The translations under genes were made by a program, and so were the position numbers. The notes under the pieces are model-generated. The model made no database searches, had not been told where the DNA came from, and was given only the letters and a program-made list of their open reading frames with translations. DNA of 64,000 nt from Sarocladium kiliense (lineage: Eukaryota > Ascomycota > Sordariomycetes > Hypocreales > Sarocladiaceae). The stretch is taken from contig JAUZTG010000034.1 in assembly GCA_030734395.1 (NCBI GenBank), positions 1,736,001 to 1,800,000 on the forward strand. The letters run 5' to 3'. Below, piece after piece: positions 33,420 to 45,223 of this stretch (its first letter is position 1; the number at the start of each line of letters is the position of its first letter).

Positions 33420-34443
33420 GGCGGCGACAAGAGCGCTCGCACGTGGCAAGCACACACGCACTGCGGTCGATGCAGGCCAAGCCAGAGTCTGGGCACAGGG
33501 AAGTTACTCCGAATGGAACAAGATGGCGTTGAGATGGCGGGGTGATGGCGCAACGGACGGTAGGCTACAGCGTGCGTCTGGGGGTTGGCGCAATCAACGA
33601 GGATCTAAGCTTGATTTCGGCGTGACACGAGGTATGTTTGGATGGAAGCTCGTTCTTGGAAATCGAAGCAGGGACGAGGCGGCGAAGGGATAAAGTGCCT
33701 TGGTCGGGGAATGATCCGTCTTGCGGAGAACAAGAATCGGGATTAGCAATCAGACAGGCCGACAGGACAGCACAGCACCGCACCGCACCGCACAGTATAG
33801 AAACCAAGGGTCGAGATACTCCGACAAGGTGGGACATGACGAAAGTTAAGGGTGGGGTAATAGCAACCCCGAGTCTAGCTATGGACAGCAATCGCGTGGT
33901 GCGACGATGGAGACCCCCCCTTGGATATCAGATCATGTTCTTCCACATCAGGCTGCCTGCTTATTAGACTGCAATAGCCCAGCTTCATCACGCACCAATT
34001 GATCGCCGGTCTAGGCCCGCATCGATGGGGTCTTGATGGCATGATTTAAGATGTCGCAACACACTCCTCTTTGAGTTCAGCGCAGGATGCAAGAGATTGC
34101 TTTGTCTCACTCGTCCTGGGGGACGAGACGACACAACTCATCCACACGGCACGGCAAGCAATATGCGAAGGAAAACATCAAGTCTTCCCGGCTAGGCCAA
34201 TGACATTTGTGAGCCAAAAACATTGCCAAGCATCGCTTCCTTTGCATCTCTTGTTTCCACCGGATCGGATCCACCAGGCCTGTCCAAGTGCATCTAGGGC
34301 ATCCGTTCTGTTCAAGGCTACGTGGCATGCAGCAAGTGCATCCTGCTTCATTCAGGCTTCTGGCCGTACACGGAGTGACTGTTCCCAAGGTGTCAGTTCT
34401 CCCCATCTTCTTTCTCCCAAGCCACGTCGGGATGTGGAACTTA
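33420..34443. other. Intergenic: FAD oxidoreductase promoter and methyltransferase 3' region
   Basis: A 1-kb spacer between minus-strand genes. It includes a short tandem CACCG repeat (about 33776-33790). Open frames here are short and I recognise none. Confidence 0.45.
33771..33795. repeat. Short tandem CACCG repeat
   Basis: Three perfect CACCG units (33776-33790) flanked by imperfect CACAG copies on both sides. Small and possibly polymorphic; it lies in the upstream region of the FAD oxidoreductase gene. Confidence 0.6.
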
Positions 34444-36013
34444 CTAGTTGAACTGGGCGTGGATAGTGCCCGACTTCAGCTCCTTGCGCACATTCGCCAG
34501 TAGCACCATGACCTCCTCCTCTTTCCACTTCAACAGACCACAGTACAGCCGGAGCGAGAAAGCTTCTAATCCATCCATGACCTGCGCAAGGTTGCAAAAC
34601 CCGATATCCTTGAGACGCTTGTCCTTGGCCCACGGGCCAATCGGCACCTTGTAAGTCTTGGCGACTATGTTTGTGAACCCTGCGTCGCGCATCCATCCCT
34701 CGATAGATGGACCTGGTGAGGGATCGCGACCCAGCGTACGTGCTGCGTCGAGAAGACGGTTGATCCATTGGAGCGTAAAGTGGTTCTCGGTGAGGGTACC
34801 GTCGTCGGCGTAGTACTGGAGGTCGAAGTCGCTGATCTCGGCCCAACCACCAGGCTCAAGCGAGCTGGAAAAGGTAGGATAATTAGATGTGACACTTCCA
34901 ATTCAACTCATGCTCGACTCACTTGTAGATATTGCCAACCAGCTTGGGCCAGTCGAGGATGCAGGCAGCCATATACCGACAAAAGATGTAGTCGAATTTG
35001 GCATCATGCATCCAGGGACTCTCCACATCATCCACCTCAAATTTCACATTTGGAGGTGTCCTGTATTCGTCAGCTTCTCACATAATAGGCCAGAAAACGG
35101 AGACTGTTGGTCTGATTTGACTACTTACCATTGCGGTTGCACTGGGCTTAGATCGTTACCGATAATCTGCACAGTCAGCTTGGCATTCGGATCCTTGAAA
35201 GGGATCTAAAGCTCACGTTGATGTTGGGGTGCTCATCCGCCATCTCAGTCGCCCCTGAAGTCGTTAGTCTCACCATCGCCGTGGACGACGCCACTGATAC
35301 CGAAGAACGCTTACAAATCCCAGTGCCAGTACCAACATCGAGGACACGTAACGGCTTCTCGAAGTCAAGCGGTGCCAGTTGCAGCCTATCTCCAATGATC
35401 TTGGTCTGTAGTACGTGGGTGAGGTCAAGACGGTCAAGCTCTTGCTATGTCCGTGGTCAACATCGCAATCTTACGGACTGCATTGGGCAGTTGGTGACGA
35501 ACCTCGTCGTTAGGCATGATGTAGGCTGTGCTCAGCCGTCAGTAAGTAATCACAGAGGATGCTCAAGCATTCATGAACGACTCACATCCACCGCGAAACG
35601 CATGGTATCGTCTACCATGCTCGAAAGGGTAATCAACGACACTCGACGTCAGTGATGCGGTGTATGTCGATCTGAAAGCTGTTAGCAAGACGCTTCCCTC
35701 GCGGTTGTTCCAATCTAACATACAGCTGCTGGTCAATAGCGGAATCGGCATCATCCGTGGCATTTTCTGTCGGCTGCATATTGCTCAGTATAGAACTTCT
35801 CACGACTCCTCATTCGCTGGGCCAGCCGGTAACATCAAGACGAGCAGAACATACCGCATCATCCACCTCGACCGGAGCCGGCACAGGTGCCGTGCTAATC
35901 TGTGCAGGAGTGGGCGAAGACCCGGCAGCTGGCGGAGAGCCAGTAGATTTGGCTGGAGAAGGGCTCTTAGCAGCTGAGGCCTCGGCCTCGGGCTTTGTGG
36001 TTGTATCGGCCAT
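34444..36013 (-). CDS. LaeA-like SAM-dependent methyltransferase
   Basis: Nine exons (minus): 35855-36013, 35724-35773, 35586-35671, 35503-35525, 35315-35444, 35217-35254, 35129-35166, 34923-35060 and 34444-34864, with introns of 50-81 bp. The product is 360 aa, and every junction keeps phase. After a low-complexity Pro/Ala/Ser N-terminus come DYPFEHGRRYHAFRGG and PNDEQELDRLDL, the motifs preceding the catalytic domain in LaeA-like proteins. SAM motif I is VLDVGTGTGIWATEMADEHP, followed by IIGNDLSPVQPQWTPPN, FEVDDVESPW and LEPGGWAEI. The C-terminus includes VPIGPWAKDKRLKDIG. LaeA-family methyltransferases influence secondary metabolism and development; most paralogues, probably including this one, have no known substrate. 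Several exons are only 23-50 bp, so automated models often break here. Confidence 0.85.
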
Positions 36014-37427
36014 GCTTCGTGTTTGACTGCTCTCTGCTCCTTGCACTGTGATGATATTTGACAGAGATTTGGCAGCAATTAGACGGCGATGAATAGGAAT
36101 GTTCTTGTCCTATAGGTCGGGAACTAGTAAGCAGGTGGCACAGATCACCAGCACCAAGAGAGAAGTCGTTTGATAGAGGGAGCGGGGTTGGCGTCGCGTC
36201 TAGCATAGTATTTATATGGGAGCAGAGGCCATGCCGATCAGGGTGTTTTTCCAGCGGGTTGAATAGAGCTGGAGATGAGCTCTGACACCGGCCTCAGTCC
36301 GGCAGGCTGCCCATCACGCGTATAGCCCCTGCAGATTGGTGCAGTTGCGCATCCTTTACGTTGCGAGCAAGGATGAGGGGCAACTCAACAGCCAACTCAT
36401 CATGCATGCACGAGGTCGGTTGCGCAGTTACTTGTACAGTGCTGGAAGAACGGAAGGGCTGGATGGTCGATCCCCGTAATGGCCAATGTTCGTGCTCGGT
36501 TGTCCAGTGATGTCGCAGGCGGCTGATGCGGACTCGGCCGCGATTACGGTCTGTATGCATGCTGAGAGCAGGAAGGGCTTCCGAGTGGTGCATGTTTCTG
36601 GACCCTGGCTCTTCTGGGAACAAGGGTTTCTTCATGAATGATGCGACGGAGAGAACCAGTGCCAGGGGTTTGGGGTGCCGTATGGAGACTTGGTCAACAC
36701 TAAAGTGAACGATCGAACGATAGTGAATCGGTGATGATCCTGGGCTTTCAGGGTGTCCCAGAGCAGCGGTGCCAGGCCGTCATGGTAGAATAGTTTGAGA
36801 CAGAGGTACCCTAAGCCCAGTAGTGGCAGCATATGCCGCGTACAATAGCCTATCCCAATCGTCAGCTTGATTGAAGTCGTGTCGATATATTCGGACTCAC
36901 TTCACGGAGCTCTGGAGAGGACTTCGGTACAGTCTCCAACCTCAAATCCGAGCCGAACCGAAGCTTAAAAGTTGTCTAGGTTAAGGGACCTTAAGTCATG
37001 ATGCAATGAGGGCCACTAGAGGAATGGTGGCCAAGCCAGGGCCATGCGCGCGTGTCGACTCCGTCTGTGATCAAACACCATTTCAAAATGTGTTTGCAAA
37101 TGAGAAAGTCCAGGCCGACAGTCAAGTAACGTCGTAAAACAAAGGTCACGCTATCAGACGTGCTCTGCGCTGCAGCGAAAAGCAAAAGGCATCGCCGCTT
37201 TAATGCCCACCCGGAGGTCTGCAAGCCTCGGCATCTGGCCTAGTCCGACTGCGCGACGATTCAAGACTCCAATTTCTAAGCATCATCGCCCAATTCCCTC
37301 AATTTCTCGCGGTGCTGGCGTAGCCCATCTCTACAACAACTTCAACAGCACTCGACACCTACGCCAGCAGAGGTCGGCATCGCTTTCACTACCCTTTTCC
37401 GAACATCGCCAACTAGCTACCGCTACC
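36014..37427. promoter_or_regulatory. Divergent promoter between the methyltransferase and glutathione peroxidase genes
   Basis: A 1.4-kb spacer between divergent start codons. The last 225 bp (37203-37427) stay open in frame with the glutathione peroxidase and could encode a leader (listed separately). No other feature recognised. Confidence 0.45.
37203..37427 (+). other. Possible mitochondrial-type N-terminal extension of the glutathione peroxidase
   Basis: An ATG at 37203 opens a frame that runs without a stop into the glutathione peroxidase start at 37428, adding 75 residues. The segment is very basic and Ser-rich with a single acidic residue (MPTRRSASLGIWPSPTARRF, HLRQQRSASLSLPF), as expected for a matrix-targeting presequence. 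The upstream ATG context is weak (T at -3), whereas the downstream one is good (A at -3), so leaky scanning could give two isoforms. It may instead be ordinary leader. Confidence 0.4.
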
Positions 37428-38012
37428 ATGGCCTCCGCTACCAGCTTTTACGACTTTAAGCCGCTTGACAGTAAGCCCAATCGCCCCACACTCGTCTGTG
37501 TCGTTCACTAACCCGGACCTCTTCTTCCTTCCCTTGTAGAGCGCGGCCAAGAGTTTCCTCTCGATCAGTTCAAGGGCAAAGTTGTGCTTGTCGTCAACAC
37601 CGCCTCCAACTGCGGCTTCACCCCGCAGTTCCAGGGTCTCGAGAAGCTCTACACCTCCGTCCGTGAGAAGCACGGCGAGGACTTCACCATCCTCGGCTTC
37701 CCTTGCAACCAGTTCGGTGGCCAGGACCCGGGCACTGATGATGAGATCCAGAGCTTCTGCCAGGTCAACTACGGCGTTACCTTCCCCGTGCTGAAGAAGA
37801 GTGACGTCAACGGCGCCAATGCGAACCCTGTCTTTGAGTGGCTCAAATCGGAGAAGCCGGGTCTGATGGGTATCAAGAGTGTGAAGTGGAACTTCGAGAA
37901 GTTCCTCATCGGAAAGGATGGCAAGGTCAAGGGCCGGTGGGCGAGCACTACCAAGCCTGAGGCTATTGAGAAGGAGATTTTGAAGGAGCTTGAGAAGAAG
38001 GACGAACAGTGA
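37428..38012 (+). CDS. Thioredoxin-dependent glutathione peroxidase (Gpx/Hyr1-like)
   Basis: Exon 1 is 37428-37470 and exon 2 is 37540-38012, with a 69-bp intron. The product is 171 aa. It has the peroxidatic Cys in VNTASNCGFTPQFQGLE, the GFPCNQFGGQDPG block, the resolving-Cys region IQSFCQVNYGVTFP, and the tetrad Trp/Asn in VKWNFEKFLI. The length and Cys pattern match yeast Gpx3/Hyr1, which reduces hydroperoxides using thioredoxin and relays peroxide signals to Yap1. There is no selenocysteine. Codon bias is strong, so expression is probably high. An in-frame upstream extension could make a mitochondrial form. It is divergent from the methyltransferase gene. Confidence 0.94.
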
Positions 38013-41000
38013 AGGCGACTTGCGTCGTGGAAGCTATGAGTTTAATGATATCCCTAATAAGAATTGATCATCTTTACTTTATAGCTTGGATTCCAATGCT
38101 TCCAACGATGCCAATATGGTTGGTCAGCCGGCTATTCTGCATGAGGGTTCTGGGAGGACGAAAGGCATCTGGCAAACTGGATTTCCTCCGTACGAGCCCC
38201 GTGAGGAATCACTTGTGTTCTATATGAGGAAGGCGAGTCTCATTCCACATGGCGGTCCGACATGCAATTAGAAGGGCAATCCCGACCTTCTTTCAAGTCC
38301 CCTAGATGCCCAACTGGTGTCGCTGTAGTGTCAAAACCAGAGGTCGAATCTGAAGCCAGCCCAAGCTTTGATGCTTTGCAGCTTTCGTATCTGAGTCCCG
38401 TGCTGACAATAGACAAATGCAACCTTCATGAATTGCAAGCTGCGTCCATGAGGTGAATGCTGGGCTCCAGCAACGATAGGTTCACTACAAGACGTGTCGA
38501 CAGCTGCTGGCGCAACCAGCAAAATGACTCAATCTATCAATCATATCATGGTAGTGAGGGAATAAGAGCCAGATGGCTTCCTTCGTCTGAATTGTCGCGT
38601 TAGCGAACAGCTTTATAAATCATACCCTATGTCGACAATGATATATTTATCTCTCGTCGCCTTCGAGCTCATCCACCATCGACAATCATCAAACAATGAA
38701 TGAAGTGCCATAGAGATCATGTGCTACTACAGCTGCTTCCTTAGTAGTGTTATACATTCAAAGACGATTTCTTGGTAGCTGGTTCTCTGTGTTGCATTTC
38801 TAGTTTGGCACCTTTTGACCGATTCTGTACCAACCATCACTTGGTGATCACGCAACCAGAGGACTGTCAGCATCGAGGTCTAACTGTTACTACAATACAC
38901 TTGCAACTACTTTACAATCATTACCGAAGTCAGTTTCGGTCAATCATTGGCGGCTGGATAGAGGCAATTGTGGAAGTTGCCATGGATGGAATTCTCCTGC
39001 TTTGCATACAGGGTAAGACGATTCTGAAAGTCCGTCTGGGCACGTAGTATCCTCGCCGAGTGCTACGTCGAAAGTCCCCTTTGGGGTGGCCAAAGACGTC
39101 TGCTTCCCTCGGTAAACTCGTCGACACAAACGGGGCTGTGTAGATAAGATCCTAACCACTTCTAGAGACTGCTATTACTACCGACACTTACCACCGCGAA
39201 CCTAAACTGGCCCCATCTCGTATGCCTCCTCGCAATCAAGGCACGAGCACCAGCCACACCGCACTACCCTTAGTCGCCGCAAAGGAACTTTAAAAAGAAC
39301 CCTTAATTCCGTTTTCCTGAACCCCAAAGGAGAACAGTTAGAGTCGATCACGGTTCCATATTCGTCATGACGCCTTCACCCTTGCCAATCAAACTTTTGC
39401 GCCAATGGGGCCTGAGTGGGCAGGAGCATGAAGTCCGATCTATTAGCTGAAGTAGCTCGGAAAACACAATATTCGAGATTGCCGGGACTTTCGCTCCAAA
39501 CGGCTAGGGGGTCAAAATCTCCCGACAAGCGAAGAATGTGGGTGAGGTATTGCGATCGTGCGGCCGCCGGAAACCCAATGGTGTTTGATGTTCCTCCGCC
39601 TCTTCACCCTTGTCAGACCAAGCGTCACTGCGACCCTTGGACAGGATCTAGACAAGTATAAGGTCGCGCACTAAATGTTGACGACACCCTCACGAGAGGC
39701 TGGGCCTGCAGTAGTGAAGCACATCCAGGAGAATTGACACCAATCGAGATCATTGCGTACATATAGTGTCCGTGTGAGGGTTACCGATGGCTACTCGCGG
39801 CTCATCCACAACCCTGTCACCGTGAAGCGCCCGTCACAATGATAAGGAGGCTGTCTTCCATTCCGCGTTCTCGAAGGACCAAGACTTACCATTCAATATT
39901 ACGGCCCATGCAGGTGTCCTGCATGTACTCAACATTTGGGGTGGTTCGGATTTCAGGTGTGCACACTGCCGATTACTCTGCAGCGTACACCGGCTTGGCT
40001 TGATGCGCTGTAAATGAAGAGGAGATTGCGAAATAGCCGCACTCTCAAGATTGCGCTATCATGCGAAGAAACAATGACGGCTGGCAGTTTGCACGGGATG
40101 ACAGGTGAAAACACCAGATAGCCGAGGCATCAAAAGTGCCATTGACCTTGTTGACGCTGCGGTATAGTTGGCCTGTACTATAGACAGCGGCTGGGTTGAC
40201 AGAGCGGCGATAGAACCGCAATCGAAGCTCTGCCGAAGGGTTGTTCTGATTAAAACGCCAGCTTTGCGTCGAAACGATAGTCTGGACTCTGCCATCTTCT
40301 CTGGCTGCAGCGCTCTCAATGTGGAAAGACACTCGGCTTCACGGGCTAGGCATGTATGTGGTCAAACTCGCGACAACACCCACGACAACACCCACAGTTG
40401 CACCACGCAGGAACTTTTGAGACGGGAAGGCGGAGGCAGCCCCGTTCCTGTGGTCTCATAGTTGTTATTCTCTGACGTGAAGTCATCGAAAAGCCGACAC
40501 TAGGGGCGCGCGAGCGGAAGGTAAACATATGAGTTGGGCGTCTTTGTCGTCTTTGTTCGAAGGGGCTGTGCTCACCCCCACGCGCCACTGCAGGTATCTG
40601 CTCCCATCTTGCAAACCAGGGGCAACTGTTTTCTGATGGCTAGAGGGACCATCTACATGCCTTCTAGTCGCACACCGCCGACCGCGAGAAGATGCTGAAC
40701 AAGATCCGAGGTTTTGGGGCCCCGACATTTCGACCCCAGGATCGTGACAAAGAAAAACTCCCTTAGCACGCGTTTCCCCAGACGTATTACGTCTTGAAAA
40801 CTCACATGGTATCGTGAAGGGAAAGCGGAGTGCGGAGGAGGCGCCACTGACGACTGGCGGTCTACTTTGCGGGGAAACCCTAGGATATAGGCGCCTTTGT
40901 GGACTGGACCGTAAGTAATGTCCGACCATTGCGCCTTGATTGCAAAGGAAGAGGTTTGTGTTCGGAAGCGAACGACTCGAGAAGATCCAGCATGTGATGC

Positions 41001-41861
41001 CAATGAAATTTTGATTTTCGTTGAGAATCTGTCCGATGCCCAAATCTCAACGGCTCAGAGAGTTGACAATAGCAAAAACCATCTTTCCACCGCAATTTAC
41101 AACATCGTCCGATAGGAGTTGCAGAGCAACCTTTGCGTTACCTAGCCGAGTTCTGCGTGCTTGGGCTTTGAGATTGGCAGGGACAACGCGTTGAATGGAG
41201 AGCCCATCTGTATACTTGCCAAGCTGAGAACAGCTCTGCAACGTAGTATGTTCTCTAGCCTTCCCCAGATTCGTTGCGGAATTATCCTCGACCAACGCCT
41301 GTGTCGAGGCTAGTTTGCAGCTCATCAGCCTGTGCTAGTTCCTCGTAGACAACATAAAGTTTAGGTTGATCCCATAGCCGGAAGATTGGACGCGGCAATG
41401 CCAGGGGGACCCGATATCTGCGAGGATCGCTTCAGCAGATGCGCGGAAACTTTGCTCACCGCCAGGATCATGATCCACCGCACAGTCTCTTCGACCTTTG
41501 CCCTTGGAAGACGGAGGCCGTGAAGTGGAGCAGTGTCGAAGCCTTCCACCAGTAGGGAAAAGTCAGCATTCAAGATAAGGCTCGGGATTCTGGCCGTGCC
41601 TCCCGCCTTTCGCCACAATACGGACTGTCCTCCTAACCCACAACGACCCCTGAGCAAGTGGATATGTGTACCACATTTGCAGACTTGTTGCAATGACCTT
41701 GCCAAGGGACATTGAAGTCCGCCATCGACATGATGACGCCTCTCGATGCTCAAGAACCCGAGCAAACCAGGTCGTCAATGGGGCTGGTCGGCAGTGGACG
41801 ATGTGAAGGACGCCAACCGAAGGTGCTAAGTTGATAAGGTTGGTAAAGCCAGCCACCTCCA

Positions 41862-41947
41862 GGGCCCCCTGGACTTGAACCCATGTAGGTTGGAAGTTGG
41901 ATCTCAGCAAAGAATATCACTCGCCCACCGCTCGGCCACTAATGCAC
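41862..41947 (-). pseudogene. tRNA-like relic with A and B boxes
   Basis: On the minus strand, TGGCCGAGCGG (41928-41938) matches the Pol III A box and tRNA Ser/Leu D-arm. GGGTTCAAGTCC (41871-41882) matches the B box/T-arm. Their spacing is that of a class II (Ser/Leu-like) tRNA. But I cannot pair the acceptor stem, the T-stem has mismatches, and the anticodon stem is poor, so this is probably a decayed tRNA or tRNA-derived repeat rather than an active gene. Confidence 0.3.
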
Positions 41948-44900
41948 GAGTACAGCGAGCTAGGCCTGATGCGCTTTCGAGGGGCCTTTTGCAGGCCAAG
42001 AACCCCTAACCTTAGCTGCAGGATAGCCCAGCGATGGATGAATCCACGAATTCCACGCAGAGTTCCTCGGCGCTTCTAGCGCATTGGAGTCGAGGTGGCT
42101 TTATGTTCCATCCCAGCCCAAATGCTTGGTATGCTTGAGTGATACGCTAAGGTTACACTCCCACGTCTGGGGTTTCTAACCGGAAGCTTTTCACATGCTC
42201 TTGCCCTAAGCAAATTCGCAGAAAGATCAGCGACAATCTGCACCATAACCGGACACTCGTCTTCTGTCGTCAAGCCCGTTACCCAGCAGCAGAGCTCACA
42301 GGCCGAGGTCGATACCATTAGCTGCAGGTGCGAAAAGGTGGGCGTCATCCTGGGATGACTGTTGATGCAGGACCTCTGATTCTCGTAAATGGTTGGACAG
42401 GGTGTTGCGTAAAACACTCCGGGCCCTTATCACAAGGCTCCATCGGGATAGAGCTTGGGATTTGTTCTGCTTAGCATGGCGGACATCGCTAGCCTTTACT
42501 TTGCAGGGCCGTTACTGCACGTACCAGGACAGCATCAGCAAAGGGAGGTAAACGTGATCATGACTGGCATTTCGGCATAACGCTAAAGCTCACTACACAA
42601 CACCGCTGCGTGTTCTGAGCTTCGAGGGCAGCTTTGCCTAGTACAAGAGAATTGGCTGGCCATTCCTGAAAGGGTGTGTGAAATCCGGCGCCATGTTCGA
42701 TGGGCCTCCTCCACATCGGCGCCAAAGGCGCTGGAGGGGTGAGCTGCAGAAAACCCTCGATCGACCTGACATACAATCCTGGATGAACAAAGATGCAGGG
42801 CATGCTGCCTGAACGCTTCCCGACTCGCGCTGCTGCGAATAACAATGCGTAGAACCGGGCTGAGTGGGATCAGTGGACGATCATTTCCCTCCCAATCGCG
42901 AATGTCAGAGCCCATCGCGCCACCGGAACTGGCCGATGTCTGATGTTGAACCAACCGGAAGAGCGAACTTGTACATAGGGTCCTATGCGATATCTGAAAA
43001 TGACGAGGGAGGCTGATGCACGGCTGAAGTGTCGACTGGTCATATCATGTGCCGGTGACTGGCCTCGGCCACATGAACTGCTCACATAGCCCGCTCAATG
43101 ATTCATTGTCCGTGCGCTGGAGACAGTGCTCTTCTCAAGTAGTTTACGAGGTGTAGCGGACGTGCCTGGCAAACACTGGGGCACGCTCACATATCACGAC
43201 ACTTCCGTATGTTCAAACCCTGCGCATGTCAGCACCGCCGTGTGCAAGTTGATTCGTAGCCTCATGATATGAGATGGGCCTGAGCAAAGATGGTGCTTAG
43301 CTGGCGGTGAGTATTGCGCTGCTTTGGGTGTGCCAAGTCATTGAGACACAGTCAAGCCAGCGGCTAGGCTTGACTGTCGCAGGGGGAGTAGGCTATGGCT
43401 CAATACATCCAACTAGCCTGAGGAAATGCTGTCAACAGCGGCTCGCCATCTCTTTGTTGGATTTGGCCACGGGTCAGCGGTAGGGGAGAAAGTAATAAGG
43501 CACAGAAGACCGAGGCGCGGAGCAGACAGAAGCGGAACGTGAAATGACATTCTGCTCCAAGACGGCACTCGCTGGTAAGACGCGTGAGTGCGATGCCACG
43601 TTTGTGGGTGGGTGCGGCAGGAACGCTGTTTGTGGCGCCAGTAGCGCCTTCCTTTCGTCGTTGCCATGATCCCATCAGCATCGAGGAAGCTGCAGTGGAA
43701 GCACCCGTGGAACTCGAAGAAGGAAGGAAGATGCTGTGGCGCTCTTGAACCGCGGGTTGAGCCATAGTCAGGGGGTCAGGAGCTGCGAGGGGGGTTCTGT
43801 ACAGGGCGCTGAGTGGCCAGACCAGTAACAGCGCGGGGGCATGACCCACTAGCTACGGGTGGGGGTTGGACTTGCTGCAGGTGCTGCCACCTGCAGGCCA
43901 TCCAGTTGCTGGCACTCGCTGTCAGTCTGGCCAGCAGCTGGCCGTGGTCGGTGAGCATATCGAGTCTGAGCTTCAGTGGTCCTCGCGCTGCCATACCTTC
44001 GTACTTGAGCATGGCTTAACAAAACATTGTGAGGAACCCTGGATCAAGTCAAAGATAGACCAGCTTCACTCGGCTCTGCGCACTGTATTGAACATGGCCG
44101 TATTCCAGTGCAGACAGGAGCCATCTGCCGTGCCGGCCGTTAAGCCCTACCTAGATGCCGGGGGCAGGACACTTTGAGGGTGTTGAGAAAGTCTCACGTC
44201 AACGGCAGCCTTGTCTTATCGCCGCCAGCTTCAAGAAGCACGGACTAATGTCCTCACAGATGCCCTCAGTTACTAAAGTCCCGCGGCGACGTCAGGGACC
44301 TAGTCCAGACCGCCTAGTTGATTAGCTTGCACGATGACACTCAGTCTTCGATAACACTGCCCTCAATGATGCGATACGTCCCTGGTATTACTTGGTCAAC
44401 CCGCAAGTGGGTTTGCAAAAGGACCTCGACGACAGGTCACCCTGCTGGGGATTTTTGAGAAAGCGCTGTGCGCTAGAATAGCGGCGCTAGAGACGCGCAC
44501 GGAGAACCGATGCGCCCCTCTCTGTCTTGAATCGAGAGGCATGCTTAGACCAGGTTCCTAGGCTGGAGGGGCAGACTTGGGACACACCAGCGGCTGACAC
44601 ATGGAGAACTCATCGGCGGCCTGACCCCAGGAGGCTTGGGCGTGTTGGACGACCTTGGAAGACGCCATTGCCGAAGTATGGCGCACCACCACCAGGCCCG
44701 GATTCTTGCTTCCTGGTCTTCTGTTTGGTTCTCTGCGAACCAATACCGCCTAAGAAGCCTTTGGACAGGCAATTTCCGTGCTGCTGCCACCCCTCCCGCC
44801 ACAGGACCGCCAACCTTGGCCTTCTGATTAAAGTGATGACGACTGGGCTGGCACGGCAAAGCGGAGGACTCCGATGCATGTGGTGAACCAGAGAGAAATG

Positions 44901-45123
44901 ACCACCTGCCGGCCATTGCTCGATCACTACCTCAGACTGGCGAACAGGTCGCCTAGTGGCCCCTGTAGCAGTCAATCTGCTGATGGGGGAGGCAACGGTC
45001 CTACTACATGTGAGATGTGATTCTTGAGATGATCAGGCTATCGTCCAGCTCCATCGGATGCATTTCTAAGGGGACGTCCGCAACTCAACGAAACGTCTGG
45101 AGGAAGACATCGTGTAACCATGC

Positions 45124-45223
45124 GTTGCCATCGCGGTAGGTTCCTAACGCAGTGCAACGCAGGGAATGGCAACACGTCTGGCCTAGCAACATAGCTTCTT
45201 AGATGTTGCCATTGCGAGGCCAG
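45124..45223. repeat. Interleaved inverted repeats around GTTGCCAT
   Basis: AATGGCAAC (45165-45173) is perfectly complementary to GTTGCCATT (45205-45213). CTGGCCT (45178-45184) is complementary to AGGCCAG (45217-45223). The two pairs interleave, a pseudoknot-type topology if transcribed. A third GTTGCCAT lies at 45124-45131. Confidence 0.45.

Noticed and set aside
40483..41043. 186-codon minus-strand frame in the gene-poor region
   Set aside because: Low-complexity mixed composition, overlapped by other frames of similar size, no family match recognised.
41361..41910. Possible decayed methyltransferase (phrase ALEVAGFTNLIN resembling LaeA-like C-termini)
   Set aside because: The resemblance is limited to a few residues; no SAM motif I or flanking domain could be found in any frame.
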